Made by a program: the position numbers and the translations under genes. Below are positions 5,681 to 14,179 of a DNA stretch of 35,386 nt, in pieces (position 1 is the stretch's first letter; each line of letters starts with the position of its first letter). The stretch is from a virus, in IMG/VR virus record IMGVR_UViG_3300043464_000831, positions 1 to 35,386 of that record; one strand, 5' to 3'. The notes beneath the pieces were generated by a model. That model did no database searches. It worked only from the letters and a program-made list of their open reading frames with translations, and was not told where the DNA came from.

Positions 5681-6279
5681 GGCACCCGCAATCTAAGGTA
5701 CGAGCCCGTTGCCGTCGCGGCGATCAATACCGCCGTCGCAGTGCTAGCAGTGATGCCAGTCACGACATTGCTAGAGCTAGTTGTCTTCGTCACCCCAACC
5801 GTGATGGCACAGGTACTGGTATTCAGTGATGCCGTCACTGATACGTCCGACAGGCTCGTAATCGTTGCGGCCGATGTTGAGACGCCAGTAACGACAACCT
5901 GAGAAGCCGTCTGCGTCACGAATACCGCTGTTGTTGCCTCAAGCTTCGGCACAACCAGCCACCAGTTGGTGCCTTCCTTCCCTACAAGGCAATCCTCGTT
6001 CACATAACCAGAAAGCGTGATTGGCCATGACAGGTTGACCGCGCTTGCAGTCGCTGCGGTCGCTGTTTTGAACGTGACCGTTTTTGTGCTGCCAATCGGC
6101 CACGCACCAGAGAACGTAGCGGCCCGCACTTGCTTTGGGATTCTGTCAAGCCTGTTTCCAAACGTAAGCGGCGACGCAGCTGCCGGCGTGAGCTCGGCCT
6201 GGCGAACGACGCGAGCAACCCGCTCGGCGCTTTCTCGCGTAAACTGCACCGCGTCAAAAGGTTTCTTTTGGCGTGCCAT
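5677..6279 (-). CDS. Putative tail-tip/virion protein, Thr- and Ala-rich
   Basis: The 200-residue protein opens with a basic helical stretch (RESAERVARVVRQAEL) and continues into a long Thr/Ser/Ala/Val-rich region from about residue 60 to 190. That composition is typical of extended beta structure in virion fibres. It lies between the 292-residue tail protein and the cysteine-rich protein, which supports a tail-tip role. Short repeated blocks such as TASTATA and SSSNVVTG hint at a repetitive fold. No family recognised. Confidence 0.6.
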   Translation of the reverse strand: MARQKKPFDAVQFTRESAERVARVVRQAELTPAAASPLTFGNRLDRIPKQVRAATFSGAWPIGSTKTVTFKTATAATASAVNLSWPITLSGYVNEDCLVGKEGTNWWLVVPKLEATTAVFVTQTASQVVVTGVSTSAATITSLSDVSVTASLNTSTCAITVGVTKTTSSSNVVTGITASTATAVLIAATATGSYLRLRVP

Positions 6280-6282
6280 GCG

Positions 6283-7161
6283 TCAGGTTGGCGGCGTTCC
6301 AAAGAGGCCGCCAAAGTCCGCCTCGGAGTTGACGCGGAAGTCATGGATAAACGGGAACGCAGAAGACTGGGCACCTTCTCCGTCTAGTGCGACGGGGTTT
6401 GGGGACGCTACCCACTCGCCATTCTGGAAATCAAAAACCATTGCTCGCCGCTTCTGTCCGCTCGCAGCGTCTATGAAGTTCCAGCCGATGTCAGGTATGC
6501 GTAGGTTCCACTTGCTCTCTCGGTACAGGATCTCGCACGTCGTGGCCCAGTACGTGTAAACGACGTTGTTGTATGACTCAATGGTGTAGGTGGCGTTGAC
6601 GCCAGCGACTTTCCACGAGTGAGCAGGGCAGCCGAAGTAATCGCCGCTGTTGATCTTGTTGGTGGCCTGCATTTGCGACGCAGGAAAGTTGGCGTAGTTC
6701 TTCTTGATCGTGGCCCGAACGATCTGCTCCTCAGTCGTGAGCCCCTCGAAGTAGTCGTTGGCTGAGTTCACCAGCGGCCTGCGTGTCGTGCCGTCCCAGT
6801 AGTAGAACGCTGGCACCTGGGCAGGCTCGGCGGCGAATGTCCACTCGGACGTGCGAGACGTTGGGGCCAGCAAGTCGTTTGCAGTGATCAGCCCGTACTC
6901 GGCAACGACTTGGACGTGGTAGGGCGAGTCAGAAAACCGCTCGGTAATCGATACTTTCCGTAGCCCTAGGAACGCGAACGCAGGATGCGCAGTCCCCCAG
7001 TTGTCGAGCGAAAGAGTTGAGATGATTTCCGCTTCTGTGGGCGGGTTGTTCTCTAGGGTGTTGTCCGCAAGCGTCAGCACGAACGTGCGGGTAGCCGTCG
7101 TGGTGCCACGCACTTCGCCTTCTGTCGTGCGTGCAAGCTCACGCCAGGACTGTATCGGCAT
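6283..7161 (-). CDS. Putative tail protein following the tape measure
   Basis: The 292-residue protein begins one base into the tape measure stop (TAATG) and has the ribosome site GGAGG. It is rich in aromatic residues and looks beta-structured, for example YTIESYNNVVYTYWATTCEILY and KWNLRIPDIGWNFIDAASG. In long-tailed phages the gene right after the tape measure usually encodes the distal tail protein or a tail-tip subunit, and this position is the main basis for the call. I do not recognise a sequence family. Confidence 0.6.
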   Translation of the reverse strand: MPIQSWRELARTTEGEVRGTTTATRTFVLTLADNTLENNPPTEAEIISTLSLDNWGTAHPAFAFLGLRKVSITERFSDSPYHVQVVAEYGLITANDLLAPTSRTSEWTFAAEPAQVPAFYYWDGTTRRPLVNSANDYFEGLTTEEQIVRATIKKNYANFPASQMQATNKINSGDYFGCPAHSWKVAGVNATYTIESYNNVVYTYWATTCEILYRESKWNLRIPDIGWNFIDAASGQKRRAMVFDFQNGEWVASPNPVALDGEGAQSSAFPFIHDFRVNSEADFGGLFGTPPT

Positions 7162-10100
7162 TAGATGCCTCCCACGTCAGCGTAGCCAACGATGGCAACT
7201 GGCTGATTGAAGTAGTTGGCGGACGCCTGTCCGATGCCTAGGGCGATCTTCTCGAGCAGCTTCGTCTGCAGCCGTTGCTGAATCAGTGCGGGATCTTGGG
7301 CAGCCGCTCCCAGCTGCAGCACAAGGTTGGCGCTCTCGGTGTTGCGGATGTCGGCCACCTTGATGGACTGATCGCCAAGCGTGTTGAGCTTACGGAGGCG
7401 TTCTTCCTGACGCTTCGCTTCGGCCTCGGCGGCCTTACGCTGCTCCTCAAAGATCCGGGCCTGCTCTTGGGCGTACTGCTGCTGGGCCTGCTGCTGCTGT
7501 TGCTGGTACGCCTGGACTGCGGCCTGCTGCTGATTTTCGTACTGCTGCTGGCTCTCAATGAGTTGCTGCTGAGTCTGCAGCTGCTTCTCTCGTCCGTTTG
7601 AAATGTCTTGCTCAACAGCCAGAGCATCCTTTAGCAAGTCAATCCGCTGCACGGCAGCCCGAGCGGAGTTCATATCGTTCTGTTCACGGGCAGCCTCAAG
7701 CGATTGCCGCTCAAGAGCAATCCGCTGCTCAATCGCTTCAATATTGAATGCGGCCTGCTGGCGGCGTGCAGCTGCTTGCTCAGCGCCGGCAACTTCCGCC
7801 TGCGTTCTTTGGGCAATGAATTCATTTACACGCTGGTTCGCGTCAACCTGTAGCTGAAACGCCGCGGTCTTTGCTTCCTGCTCTGCCCGCTTCAGTTGCT
7901 CAATCTGAGCCAGCCGCTCCTCAAAGATACTTCGCTGTCTGCTGATCTCCTTTTCGTACACGTCGCTCGAAAGAATGATGCCGTCCCTGGCTTGCTCTTG
8001 AGCCAGGGCCACGCCTTCCTGCAACTTCATCGCCGCTTCGGCACCGGCGTTGCCAAACTCGCCAGCCTTATCAACTAGGCCGGAAATGCTTTCGGCCGTT
8101 TTGCTGAAAGCGGCAGAGAAGCCATCGGAGAAGCCTTGATCAATTGCTGTCTGCTGGTCTTCAAGCTTTGATCGCAGTTGGTCAAGTTGGGCAAGCCGTG
8201 CTGCTGCAGCGTTTGAATCCTCTGTAGCGGATCGTTCTCTTGCGGCAGCAAGTTCTTTCTGTGTTTTTAACTGCTCTCTGGCGACAGATGCAATGTCTGC
8301 CTCAAGCTTTGCAGATTGATCAGACGGCTTCATTAGCTCTTTGACTCTTGCCGCATCAGCCTCCGCCTGCTTTGTAGCGTTTTCTGTGGCCTGCTGGCGC
8401 GATTCATTTTCCTTGTCCAGTTTGCCGTTTAGGTCATCCATGAAGCCGTTCATGATCTGGATCTGATCGGCAGTAAGCCCGCCCTCGTCCGCCATTTTTT
8501 GGAATTGCGCGACGGTATCAGCAGACTGCTGAAAGAGCTTTGAGCCACCGTCTTCGGCCGTCTTGAAGTAGGCTTCAAGACGCTCTCCCGCATCGCCAAG
8601 ATCGGCCTGCACTTTGACTTCTGGGAGTCGCGCGTTCTCAATTTCAGAACGCAGGCCGCTGAGGTACTGCGATGCCGCGCCCTGTCCTGCCTGCTGTGCG
8701 TTGCCGTCGCCGCCGGTGAAGATGCTGTTGAACGTGTTTGCAGCGTTGGCTGCTGCGGCCTCCATCTCGCGGGAGTTTTTCTCTGCTGACTCCTGGGACG
8801 CAGCCGCAAGCCCTGCGCCGAACTGCTCCAAGTCACTGCTGATGTAGCTGCCTATTGACTCAATGATTTTCCCGAACCCAATCAGGAGAGCGTCAATGCC
8901 TAACTGAATCGCGTTAAATGCCGCACGCAGTCCTTCGGATGCCGTCAGCAGCACCTTGCTCACTACGTCAAAGATGTCCGCAGCGTACGAGAATGTTTCG
9001 CTAAGGCTTCCAAAGTTCGCCACGAACTCGTCAAAGACTGCGGCGAAATACTCAGCCCCTTGCAGCAGCACATCAGTGATGGCGTTGGCAATGCCAGTGC
9101 CGCCCTCGCCCTGAGCACCGCTCCAGCTTTCCACAAATTGCAGAAACTGATTGGTCACGTCAGTGACTGCGGGCGCAAGGTTGCCAATCACCTGCCCAAC
9201 GATGCCTTCAATGGTGGCTCGCACCAAGTCGAAGGCGTCGTTCATGTCAGCGACGTTGTTGACCTGCGTCTCGCTGACGATGATGCCGAGCCGCTCAGCC
9301 CTGGCCTTGAGCTCCTCGAGGCTTGCGGCCCCCTCACGGAAGAGCGGTGCCAGGGCAGCACCCTGCTTGCCGAAGATCTCAACCGCAGCAGATGCACGAT
9401 CGGCGGCCGTTGGTAGTTGAGAGATGGCGTTGCCGATGGCCGAGAACTGGTCTTCCGGCGCAAGGGCCCTGAGCTCAGCAACCGAAAGGTTGATTCCTCT
9501 GAGCGACTTGTCGAGCGCGTCGCCAGGTGTGGCCTTCCCGATGTTCACTGCCAACTTCTGAACCGCTGCACCGAACTGCTCGGTATCCACGCCGGCCAGC
9601 TTGGCCGCGAGCGAGTAGCCCTGCAACGCCTCAACGCCGATGCCAGTACGGGCCGAGAAGTCGTTAAGCGTATCGACAGACGTGTTGACGCTTGAGACGA
9701 GCGACGTGACCTCAGATGTCACGCGAGTGAACACGGAGCCAAGAGCCTGCAGTCCGTCAACAATGAGTCTTCCGATTTCGATCTTTGCAAGCAGGCTGAC
9801 GTTTTTATTGAGATTATCAATCCTATCGTCAGCGACCGTTGCTTCCTTTGCTACCCCGTTTAGGTCTTGCTCGGCGCGAGCCGCAGCACGGTTGAACTGG
9901 TCTTGGCTGAGGCGTCCTTCTTGCAGGTGCGTATTTAGCTCCTGCATTTGCCGGTCGTACCGTTCCTGCGGAGTCAGGTTTGCTTCAATGATCCTTCCTG
10001 CTGCGGCGACTGCCTGGGCACGAATCTTTTCGGCCTCAGCAATCTCTAAAGCTGAAGCCTTTTCTATGTCTCCCCTGACTTTATCAATGAAGTCAGAGGC

Positions 10101-10811
10101 TTCTTTTTCTGCCGCTGTCCTTCTTTTTGCAGACTCTTCTGCAGCGGCGGCCAAATCCTTTTCGGCTTGAATGGCCGCTGCATTCTGTCCGCTGAACTCT
10201 GCTCGCGCGCGAGCAGCGGTTTCCTCAGAAATTGCGCCGGCCTTAAGCAGTCTGTCTACGTCCGCCAGCTGCTGCGCCCTGCGTTCTTCTGTAGTCGCAA
10301 ACTGCTCGGCAAGCCTTTGCCCTTGCCCGAGCACTTCAAGGCGTTCTCGCTCAGCCGCAATAGCCTTCGCCTGCGCCTCACTGCCTTCGTAAACAGCCCT
10401 GCCATAAGTCTCTTCAGAGATTGCACCAAGTAGCAAAAGCCTTTCAAGCTCTGCGACAGAGTCTTGACGCTGCTGCTCGGCGCTCGTGTATTTCTTCGTT
10501 ATCTCAGCGGCGCGGGCGTATGCGTCGGCCGTGTTTTTTACTTCTTCCCGTAAAGCAGCAAACTGGTCCGCATACTGCTGAGCGCTTAACCCGCCCTTAA
10601 GCTGTTCCGCTAAATCCGTAAACTTTTGATTTAGAACGGCCTGAGCATCTGCTGCCGATTGGCTGTCTTTCGCCAGCACGTCAAACGCAGACGTGGCCTT
10701 GCTCGCCTGCTTGGCCAGATTCTCAAGCGCCCGCTCAGCCGGCGTCAGGTTTTTCACCACGCCAGAGGCGTCGGCGTTTACCTTCAGCGCGAGTGAGAGG
10801 ATGGTGGCCAT
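7161..10811 (-). CDS. Tail tape measure protein
   Basis: At 1216 residues this is by far the longest protein. It has the typical layout: long helical, Ala/Glu/Gln-rich coiled coils in the first third (repeats of the kind LLLLGAISEETYGRA at about 107 and LLKAGAISEETAARA at about 187), a central domain from about 340 to 700 with hydrophobic segments (for example GLRAAFNAIQLGIDALLIG), and a Gln-rich coiled coil from about 960 to 1150 with runs of QQQQQ. It scaffolds tube length and probably helps DNA delivery. Using the usual 0.15 nm per residue, the tail would be about 180 nm long. It follows the chaperone pair, as expected. Confidence 0.92.
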   Translation of the reverse strand: MATILSLALKVNADASGVVKNLTPAERALENLAKQASKATSAFDVLAKDSQSAADAQAVLNQKFTDLAEQLKGGLSAQQYADQFAALREEVKNTADAYARAAEITKKYTSAEQQRQDSVAELERLLLLGAISEETYGRAVYEGSEAQAKAIAAERERLEVLGQGQRLAEQFATTEERRAQQLADVDRLLKAGAISEETAARARAEFSGQNAAAIQAEKDLAAAAEESAKRRTAAEKEASDFIDKVRGDIEKASALEIAEAEKIRAQAVAAAGRIIEANLTPQERYDRQMQELNTHLQEGRLSQDQFNRAAARAEQDLNGVAKEATVADDRIDNLNKNVSLLAKIEIGRLIVDGLQALGSVFTRVTSEVTSLVSSVNTSVDTLNDFSARTGIGVEALQGYSLAAKLAGVDTEQFGAAVQKLAVNIGKATPGDALDKSLRGINLSVAELRALAPEDQFSAIGNAISQLPTAADRASAAVEIFGKQGAALAPLFREGAASLEELKARAERLGIIVSETQVNNVADMNDAFDLVRATIEGIVGQVIGNLAPAVTDVTNQFLQFVESWSGAQGEGGTGIANAITDVLLQGAEYFAAVFDEFVANFGSLSETFSYAADIFDVVSKVLLTASEGLRAAFNAIQLGIDALLIGFGKIIESIGSYISSDLEQFGAGLAAASQESAEKNSREMEAAAANAANTFNSIFTGGDGNAQQAGQGAASQYLSGLRSEIENARLPEVKVQADLGDAGERLEAYFKTAEDGGSKLFQQSADTVAQFQKMADEGGLTADQIQIMNGFMDDLNGKLDKENESRQQATENATKQAEADAARVKELMKPSDQSAKLEADIASVAREQLKTQKELAAARERSATEDSNAAAARLAQLDQLRSKLEDQQTAIDQGFSDGFSAAFSKTAESISGLVDKAGEFGNAGAEAAMKLQEGVALAQEQARDGIILSSDVYEKEISRQRSIFEERLAQIEQLKRAEQEAKTAAFQLQVDANQRVNEFIAQRTQAEVAGAEQAAARRQQAAFNIEAIEQRIALERQSLEAAREQNDMNSARAAVQRIDLLKDALAVEQDISNGREKQLQTQQQLIESQQQYENQQQAAVQAYQQQQQQAQQQYAQEQARIFEEQRKAAEAEAKRQEERLRKLNTLGDQSIKVADIRNTESANLVLQLGAAAQDPALIQQRLQTKLLEKIALGIGQASANYFNQPVAIVGYADVGGI

Positions 10812-10814
10812 GGC

Positions 10815-11120
10815 TTACTCGGGGAACGCTAGGAGCTTTTGCAGCTCCCGCTTCATCTCGTCTGCGTGCTGGGGTGGTTTCTCAATCGGGTTGAAGTCGT
10901 CCGCTTTCGGTGCCTTGCCTTGCTGGGAGTACGGTGCGAGCACGGCACTCGTCAGCAGGCCCGTCTGCCGCCATGGATCAGGAAGAGCGTGGAAGTGGCG
11001 GGTAAACGCAATCCACTCCGTAAGCTCCTGCGAATCCATGCGGCGAGACAGTTCCCTCACCGTCATTCCCAAGTGACCCGCCAGACGAAACAGGAAACGC
11101 CTCGTCGGGCGGACGCTCAG
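10815..11120 (-). CDS. Tail assembly chaperone, -1 frameshift extension (T-like)
   Basis: This frame has no ribosome site of its own. It is entered by a -1 shift on A-AAA-AAC at 11120-11126, just before the stop of the upstream chaperone gene. It then reads LSVRPTRRFLFRLAGHLGMT and continues VRELSRRMDSQELTEW, a hallmark of lambda gpT-type tail assembly chaperone extensions. A TTG inside (11072) could start an 85-residue version but is unlikely to be used. The frameshifted product from 11491 would be about 225 residues. Both forms should act in tail tube assembly on the tape measure protein and are not expected in the virion. Confidence 0.85.
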   Translation of the reverse strand: MSVRPTRRFLFRLAGHLGMTVRELSRRMDSQELTEWIAFTRHFHALPDPWRQTGLLTSAVLAPYSQQGKAPKADDFNPIEKPPQHADEMKRELQKLLAFPE

Positions 11121-11491
11121 TTTTTTGCGAGTTCCTCCACGTCGGTTTCGGTCATGTTGTTGTGCTTGAGTGCCTTCTCGAAGAGCTTGGACACGATGGC
11201 CGCTGACTTCTTCGCCAGCTGCTCGATGCCAGCCTCGTCAAAGAGACGCTCGCCGCTCTCAGGATGGCACAGACAGCGGGCCAGATACTTCGTGCGGAAG
11301 TTGTCAATGCCCGTCTCTTTCTTGCCCACCCACTCCTTCTCATAGCTGTCCCGCTCTTCCACAGTCATGACGCGAACGCCAAGCACCAACGGCTTGCCGT
11401 CAGCGCCCTTCCACTCACGCACCGTCACCTTAAGAACGGGCAGATCGTCAGCCGCGAGAATCTGGGCAGCAAGTTCTGAAACGCTCAGCAT
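11117..11491 (-). CDS. Tail assembly chaperone, short form (G-like)
   Basis: The 124-residue protein lies between the tail tube genes and the tape measure gene, as gpG does in lambda-like phages. It has a mixed N-terminal domain (VLKVTVREWKGADGKPLVL and VRVMTVEERDSYEK) and a helical end. Its last codons GCA AAA AAC TGA contain the slippery heptamer. The ribosome site is AGGAG eight bases before ATG. In such systems the short form is made in large excess over the frameshifted form; the ratio here cannot be told. Confidence 0.85.
   Translation of the reverse strand: MLSVSELAAQILAADDLPVLKVTVREWKGADGKPLVLGVRVMTVEERDSYEKEWVGKKETGIDNFRTKYLARCLCHPESGERLFDEAGIEQLAKKSAAIVSKLFEKALKHNNMTETDVEELAKN
11120..11126 (-). 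promoter_or_regulatory. Programmed -1 ribosomal frameshift site
   Basis: The minus strand reads A AAA AAC in the zero frame, directly followed by the TGA stop of the short chaperone. This is a canonical X XXY YYZ heptamer. Shifting back one base opens the extension to 10815. The downstream sequence is GC-rich (GCGTCCGCCCGACGAGGCG) and could fold as a stimulator. Confidence 0.88.
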
Positions 11492-11499
11492 GGTTTCTC

Positions 11500-11817
11500 C
11501 TAGCCTTGAACTCGTAGCGTGACTGCGTAGCGCGTCACGTCATTGACCACGCCAGCCATGGTGAACTTCTCAAGCACTGCCTTGCCCGAGTAAGCGAGCC
11601 CGCCACCAGTGATAGTGACTTGCGCACGCTTTCCGTAGTTGGCAGTGGAGATGTTCGCCGTGGCTAGGCACTTCATCTCTATAGTGCCTATGTCAAGCGT
11701 CCACGTACTGGCGCGAGCCAATGGAAGAGCACCGCCGTGAGTTACGGTCAGTTCCGTAACCTCACCGAAGTTCACGCTGTTCCACGTAGCCGTGACGCCC
11801 GCTGAGTAGGTTGCCAT
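11500..11817 (-). CDS. Tail tube-like structural protein
   Basis: The 105-residue protein is Thr/Ala/Gly-rich and beta-structured (AGVTATWNSVNFGEVTELTV; later RYAVTLRVQG). It is preceded by a strong GGAGG and lies directly before the chaperone genes. It resembles small tail tube or tube-related proteins. Together with the next gene upstream it gives two tube-like proteins in a row; which is the major tube subunit is not clear. Confidence 0.55.
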   Translation of the reverse strand: MATYSAGVTATWNSVNFGEVTELTVTHGGALPLARASTWTLDIGTIEMKCLATANISTANYGKRAQVTITGGGLAYSGKAVLEKFTMAGVVNDVTRYAVTLRVQG

Positions 11818-11835
11818 GACGGTCCTCCGTCTGGC

Positions 11836-12234
11836 TTACCGCGCGAGCTTGATCGTCGCCTGGCCTCGGATGGCGTCCTGCGTGGCGAGCGTCAGCGTCG
11901 AGCTCGTGACGGTGCCCGCTTTGCTGCTCACGCCATCGAGTGCCGTACCGCCGATGGTGAGCACAAAAGACCCAGTGCTCTTGTCGGCAATAAAAGTTTT
12001 GCCGATGTAGTCAAACGTGACGCTGCGGCCGGTTTCGCCAGAGGCGGCACCAGCAAGCGGAAGCTCAAGAGTCTTAGCGGTTTCGCCGGCAGTCTGGCCA
12101 AGATGCGAAACGGCAATCTTGTCATCGGCGGCAGTCGGGTCGGTGGCGCTAACAACCACGCTGGTGACGGTGTAGGGGGTGCCGTTGAAGGTCAGGACTG
12201 TGCCCGAGCCATCATGCGGAGTTTCGAAGGCCAT
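11836..12234 (-). CDS. Putative major tail tube protein
   Basis: The 132-residue protein starts MAFETPHDGSGTVLTFNGTP and consists of short beta segments rich in Thr, Ser, Val and Gly, with a central VSHLGQTAGETAKTLELPLAG. The H-L-x-Q-x-x-G-E pattern in the middle resembles that of some siphovirus tail tube proteins. It has a good ribosome site (GGAGA) and lies between the tail terminator and the chaperones, where the major tail protein belongs. Assignment rests on position and general composition. Confidence 0.6.
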   Translation of the reverse strand: MAFETPHDGSGTVLTFNGTPYTVTSVVVSATDPTAADDKIAVSHLGQTAGETAKTLELPLAGAASGETGRSVTFDYIGKTFIADKSTGSFVLTIGGTALDGVSSKAGTVTSSTLTLATQDAIRGQATIKLAR

Positions 12235-12237
12235 CTG

Positions 12238-12654
12238 CTAAGTCTCCTGCCAAAGGATTGAAAACGATTGCGTCACCTGATAAACGGGCGGCAAGTCACC
12301 GCCAGCGAGTTGCACGAAGCCGTCAGACTCGGTTTCGAGGCTCACGTTCCGAACGCTTACGTAGTCTGTCACCTGCCCGCCCCATCCATCCAGAACTGAA
12401 CGGATTCTGTCGGCGGCCTCTCGGGCCTCTTCGTATGTGGTCGAGAACACGTCCACCGCCAACTGCACAGACGTGGCACCTGTCGGGCCCGAGAGCCCTT
12501 GCGAGCGGCTGACGCCCGTGCGTCGCCAGGTGGCAAACGGCAGGGACGCAGACGCCGGTGCGATCACAGGCCAAATACGCTGGCCCAGAATCATGGCCAC
12601 GGCGGGATCTGCAACGAGTGCTCGAGCAGCTGCCTGCTCTGGTGACTTCAGCAC
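12238..12654 (-). CDS. Tail terminator / tail completion protein (DUF3168-like)
   Basis: The 138-residue protein has the order seen in DUF3168 and gp17-type tail completion proteins. It begins with ALVADPAVAMILGQRIWP, then PFATWRR, a GLSGPTGATSVQLAVDVF segment, and a helix TYEEAREAADRIRSVLDGW. These proteins cap the tail tube and join it to the head connector. The start is a GTG with GGAGG upstream. Its neighbours, an HK97 gp10-like protein and tail tube proteins, agree with this. Confidence 0.8.
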   Translation of the reverse strand: MLKSPEQAAARALVADPAVAMILGQRIWPVIAPASASLPFATWRRTGVSRSQGLSGPTGATSVQLAVDVFSTTYEEAREAADRIRSVLDGWGGQVTDYVSVRNVSLETESDGFVQLAGGDLPPVYQVTQSFSILWQET

Positions 12655-12656
12655 GG

Positions 12657-13460
12657 CTAGCCTCCGGCCTGGATGGTGGCACCAGTCACGCTGCCGGTGC
12701 TGGTGTACGTGAGCGCCTCTAAAGCACGCTCTAGCGAAATCCGCAACTCAGACGTGAGCCGCTCAGCCACCTTGCCCTGGTACTCGTTCCAAGTCTTTCG
12801 CAGGGGCGGCTCACCGCTGCCGCCAGGATTCATGGCAGGAATCACGATTGGCGTCTTGGACTTTCGGAAAAACGCATTCGGGTAGGCAGGGTCTGTCTGC
12901 ACTCGCTGGCCGGTCTCTCCCCGTGGAGGGCGAGGCGTCCTCATCATCTTGAACTGCCCCAACTCGCTGTAGGACGATGCGATGTAGGCATTCTGCCCAG
13001 AGACTTGGTGGGCCTTAATGCTGGCGACTTTGCCAGACTTCATCGTTCTCTGGTGGGCCTTCCGTTGGTAGGGCTTGTTTGAGAGCTTGGCAATCACTCG
13101 CTGCTTGGTGCCGAACTCAAGCCACCACTGATGAAACGCACGGTCAGGGCCAGCCTGCACCGTGCCGCCGGCTGCGCTCTTTGATTTGCCTTCGCCTGCC
13201 CTGTTGTAGCCAAGCAAGCCCACAGCAACGCCGCTGTCCTTGTACCTCACGATCTTCATATTCACGGCACGCTTGAGATTGCCAGTAGGCCCTACTGGCG
13301 TGTTCTCTCGCAGCCGCAGCTTTGCCGGTTCCAACGCTTTCTCAAGAGCATCGCCAAGCGTGTCGGCAAGCCCTTGGTTGTCAAAAAGTTTGCCGAGCGA
13401 CTCCTGCAGCCGCAGAAGCTCGGACGTGTCGAGCGAAAGGTTGACGCCAGCAACAGCCAT
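12657..13460 (-). CDS. HK97 gp10-like neck / tail completion protein
   Basis: This 267-residue protein matches the HK97-gp10 pattern. An N-terminal helical region with ALEKALEPAKLRLRENTPVGPTG is followed by beta segments including VGLLGYN and FHQWWLEFGTKQ. The usual family length is about 120-160, so there is an additional basic region (about 130-260) with several RPPRGETGQR- and RKSKTP-like stretches of unknown purpose. It starts directly after the stop of the head-tail joining gene. It probably sits at the head-tail interface. Confidence 0.75.
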   Translation of the reverse strand: MAVAGVNLSLDTSELLRLQESLGKLFDNQGLADTLGDALEKALEPAKLRLRENTPVGPTGNLKRAVNMKIVRYKDSGVAVGLLGYNRAGEGKSKSAAGGTVQAGPDRAFHQWWLEFGTKQRVIAKLSNKPYQRKAHQRTMKSGKVASIKAHQVSGQNAYIASSYSELGQFKMMRTPRPPRGETGQRVQTDPAYPNAFFRKSKTPIVIPAMNPGGSGEPPLRKTWNEYQGKVAERLTSELRISLERALEALTYTSTGSVTGATIQAGG

Positions 13461-13778
13461 CTAGGCGGCCTCCTGGCAGACGAGCTCGTGCTCGCTGCGG
13501 TTGCCGTGCTCGAGCAGGCTCACGATTTCCAGCGTGCGGCCACGCCAGACGATCCGCATGGATTGCGTCAGCCCGTCCAGCCACCGCATGCGGACGCGGT
13601 GCGAAACCTCAATCTGCTGCTGCCCGTACTGCAGAAGTTCGCGGGAAGAAACGCCTTCCACGCTTGCCCATCGCTCAGCGAACGTGGCCCACGACAGCAC
13701 GGTTTCACCGAGGGCGTTCCGAGACTCGGACGCCTGTTGCACCGTCACTCGCTCGCGGAGCTTGCCGGCGTCAATCAT
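13461..13778 (-). CDS. Head-tail joining protein (head closure)
   Basis: The 105-residue protein has the typical start MIDAGKLRERVTVQQ, a central WATFAERWASVEGVSSRELL and an end VWRGRTLEIVSLLEHGNR. That is the pattern of the phage head-tail joining family (PF05521-type, SPP1 gp16-like). It closes the portal channel and makes the docking surface for the tail. It overlaps the upstream gene by ATGA and its position between connector and tail completion genes is standard. Confidence 0.85.
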   Translation of the reverse strand: MIDAGKLRERVTVQQASESRNALGETVLSWATFAERWASVEGVSSRELLQYGQQQIEVSHRVRMRWLDGLTQSMRIVWRGRTLEIVSLLEHGNRSEHELVCQEAA

Positions 13779-14179
13779 GTGCCGTAGAGCACGACGGCGT
13801 AGGTGCCCGTGCTTCCTTGGTTTCCGGTGATTGTGAACTGCCCGGTATCGTCACCACCAACGCAGGAAGCAGCCACGATGCTGTCGTTTGACCTGATGGT
13901 GGCGTTGCCAATCGCCAGACGCTTGAAGCTTCCGCCCGTGCCGTCAAAGCGAAAGACGGCGTAGTTCACTGAGGTAATGGATACGTACTCGCCGTCAGCA
14001 CCACGAAACGAGCCGGTGTGCGTGATTGTTGAGCTCGCCGTGCCCAGCGTCCCAGTGATCACCGCCACCTTGCCAGTGGTGTAGGCTTTTGAGTCCTGCA
14101 GGCTCACCACCTTGAGCGATGCCGTGCCGTCCTTGTCGTGAAACAGCACGTCTACGTTGATTCGTCCTTCAAGGCTCAT
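13775..14179 (-). CDS. Putative virion protein within the head-tail module
   Basis: The 134-residue protein starts at the ATG at 14179 (ATGA overlap with the connector gene) and is Ser/Thr/Gly/Val-rich, ending GSTGTYAVVLYGT. It looks like a beta-sandwich domain, perhaps a decoration or head-fibre protein. The protein at 21633-21989 has a similar composition and closes with GTAGVVMLKS, but I cannot claim homology. A longer frame reaching 14359 exists but has no ribosome site. No family recognised. Confidence 0.6.
   Translation of the reverse strand: MSLEGRINVDVLFHDKDGTASLKVVSLQDSKAYTTGKVAVITGTLGTASSTITHTGSFRGADGEYVSITSVNYAVFRFDGTGGSFKRLAIGNATIRSNDSIVAASCVGGDDTGQFTITGNQGSTGTYAVVLYGT

Noticed and set aside
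7460-7620. CAG/CTG-rich stretch that could be taken for a repeat array
   Set aside because: It encodes the Gln-rich coiled coil of the tape measure protein and has no regular unit or spacer, so it is neither a CRISPR nor a separate element.
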